NCBI GenBank assembly: GCA_043758775.1
Contig: JAYVMU010000046.1
Coordinates: 1 to 64,000 of the forward strand
Source: JACMMS01 sp043758775
Lineage (GTDB): Bacteria > Pseudomonadota > Gammaproteobacteria > Burkholderiales > Methylophilaceae
Length of the DNA: 64,000 nt
Direction of reading: 5' to 3'
Part shown: positions 62,745 through 64,000 of the stretch, piece by piece
Layout: the number at the start of each line of letters is the position of its first letter
Position numbering within the stretch: position 1 is the stretch's first letter
Notes under the pieces: model-generated
Seen by the model: only the letters and a program-made list of their open reading frames with translations
Databases searched by the model: none
What the model was told of the DNA's origin: nothing
Position numbers and translations under genes: made by a program

Positions 62745-64000
62745 TTAGGAAGTAAGTACGGAGTCTATTTCTATTAGCTTAGGATGCGCACTTGCCCATT
62801 CAACAAACTCCTCAAAGGGCATGGGTTTTGCAAAGTAATAACCCTGTACTTTTTTGAATTGCATGGCTTTAATTAAATTGAGGCAATCAATATCCTCAAC
62901 ACCTTCAACTAATACTTCTTTGCCTAGACTTGCTGCTAAAAGTGATATTGATTTAACAATTTCATAATCTTCAGGTGAGCGAGCAATGTTACGTATGAAA
63001 GACTGGTCAATTTTGATTAACGAGATTGGCATACTGCGTAAACGCGATAATGATGAATACCCTGTACCAAAGTCATCTAGTGCCAGCTTAAAACCTAGTT
63101 TAGCCAGATGATTAATAATTTCTGCAGTTTTTTCATTATCCTCTAAAACGCCATTCTCTGTAATTTCAAGTATTAAATCTTTGGGCGATAAACCCCAGAG
63201 TGTAATGCTTTGTGATAACAAATGTGGTAATTCAGCATTATGCAAGTCTTCTACACGTAAATTGAGTGTCAGGTATACAGCTAAATTATGCTTGTTAATA
63301 AGCTCACTACTTAGGCGGCAAGTAGTATTGATTAACCAGCGAGTGAATTGCTCACCTAAGCCCACTTTGTTGATGATTTCTATCATCATGCTCGGGTAAA
63401 TACCGCTGCTAAGCGATTGAGGGCAACGTAATAAGACTTCTGCCCCAGCACAACTTTCATCGGGTAGATTGGCAATCGGTTGAAAATAGAGGGCTAAATT
63501 ATCATTATTAAAGGCTTCAATTACTTCAAGTTCAATTTTCTTTTGTGCCTCAATGGCCTCGAAAATTTTAGGTGAATACATGACAAAATTTTGATGTGTA
63601 GTAATCGCGCTTTCTAATGCAAATCCTATGTTTTGCACCAGTTCTTGTGCAGTAATACCAGCTTTTTTGATGTCCGATTTTTTTACATAAGTACAACAAA
63701 CAATAGGAATGGCACGTAACGACTTGTTGTCTATTACCAACACTTGTTCAAATATACGTTGAATTTTTGTAGCTAATAAATTCAGTTGTGTACTGCTCGA
63801 TAAATCTTCCATCACAACAGCAAATTGCATATTGCTGAGTTGGAATAGGGTTGCCTTATCGGCCAAGGCTTCTTTAATTAGTGCTGATATTTTGATATTT
63901 AAGTTACGCGACAACAGTTGTATGAGAATTGTTGTTAGCTTCTCAATTTCAAAGTTAATGGACATTAAGCCAATATGATCATCATTTTCACTTAGTTTTT
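62745..64000 (-). CDS. EAL-domain c-di-GMP phosphodiesterase with degenerate GGDEF, 5' end outside window
   Basis: The C-terminal EAL domain (about the last 250 residues) has EVLLR at the EAL position and the other key residues: LNLR Asn, ILEITEN Glu, DDFGTGYSSL, IKIDQSF Lys, VEGVE Glu and VQGYYFAKPMP. This predicts active hydrolysis of c-di-GMP. The N-terminal part aligns in style with a GGDEF domain, but the active-site loop reads SNMQF, so cyclase activity is lost. An ATG at 63965 exists, yet the frame stays open to the window edge with GGDEF-like sequence (DDHIGLMSINFE) across it, so the true start lies beyond 64000. Confidence 0.88.
   Translation of the reverse strand, partial: KLSENDDHIGLMSINFEIEKLTTILIQLLSRNLNIKISALIKEALADKATLFQLSNMQFAVVMEDLSSSTQLNLLATKIQRIFEQVLVIDNKSLRAIPIVCCTYVKKSDIKKAGITAQELVQNIGFALESAITTHQNFVMYSPKIFEAIEAQKKIELEVIEAFNNDNLALYFQPIANLPDESCAGAEVLLRCPQSLSSGIYPSMMIEIINKVGLGEQFTRWLINTTCRLSSELINKHNLAVYLTLNLRVEDLHNAELPHLLSQSITLWGLSPKDLILEITENGVLEDNEKTAEIINHLAKLGFKLALDDFGTGYSSLSRLRSMPISLIKIDQSFIRNIARSPEDYEIVKSISLLAASLGKEVLVEGVEDIDCLNLIKAMQFKKVQGYYFAKPMPFEEFVEWASAHPKLIEIDSVLTS

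Noticed and set aside
1..64000. CRISPR array, insertion sequence, tRNA/rRNA or complete prophage
   Set aside because: No regularly spaced identical repeats of CRISPR size, no transposase or phage genes and no cloverleaf structure were recognised on either strand.

Overview
The window looks like chromosome of an AT-rich betaproteobacterium, most plausibly a methylotroph of the Methylophilaceae (Methylotenera/Methylophilus type). This is inference from gene order and protein style: the block asd-fimV-truA-trpF-trpB-trpA-accD-folC-dedD-cvpA-purF-metZ, the leuC-entericidin-leuD-leuB block, the yhdP-nitrilase-tldD block, and a sensor kinase that starts like MoxY. No rRNA or tRNA gene, CRISPR array, insertion sequence or complete prophage was seen. 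Coding density is high; the only gene-free stretch above 300 bases is the left edge (1-809), which carries repeats.

Layout. 1-809: repeat-rich intergenic DNA with 22-bp-spaced TTCCCTGTT iterons and a strong terminator. 810-12000: ppiD, the leftward yhdP-nitrilase-tldD operon, and yheS with a small unknown gene. 12064-20574: a leftward run of ten genes, nine of them a lipid-modification island (two CFA-synthase-like methyltransferases, a fatty-acid desaturase, an FAD amine oxidase-like protein, DUF1365, DUF1295, DUF2878, lipocalin, DUF6134-like) followed by a periplasmic glutathione peroxidase. A near-perfect 29-bp palindrome sits on the predicted promoter of the first gene. 20831-28589: an unknown protein, ychJ-like, prfC, a tiny membrane ORF, acs, and glnE. 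28597-32399: dhaK, dhaL, a TMEM175-like gene broken by an in-frame stop, ynfA, a pyridoxamine-oxidase-fold protein, and sugE/gdx with a guanidine-II-like leader hairpin. 32650-35086: MoxY-like kinase and LuxR-type response regulator. 35109-38678: a lipoprotein, an EamA transporter, a Rieske oxygenase, a 34-aa membrane ORF and a PuuD-like membrane protein.

The right half is largely biosynthetic and rightward: argD-argF-argG (with a CRP-like palindrome upstream), glutaredoxin, ppnP, yajQ, leuC-ecn-leuD-leuB, asd, fimV, a CbiQ-like membrane protein, truA, trpFBA, accD, folC, dedD, cvpA, purF and metZ. Between purF and metZ there is a convincing SAM-II riboswitch whose pseudoknot strand can alternatively pair with the 5' arm of an intrinsic terminator. 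That gives a complete transcription-attenuation switch for methionine synthesis. The window ends with queD and an EAL-domain phosphodiesterase whose 5' end runs off the right edge and whose GGDEF domain is degenerate.

Most striking items: the SAM-II attenuator before metZ; the lipid island and its palindromic operator; the single-stop TMEM175 pseudogene in the dha operon; two unannotated small membrane ORFs (23613-23678 and 38080-38184); the sugE leader hairpin; and the phased iterons at the left edge. All functional names are from family recognition by eye; no database search was run.
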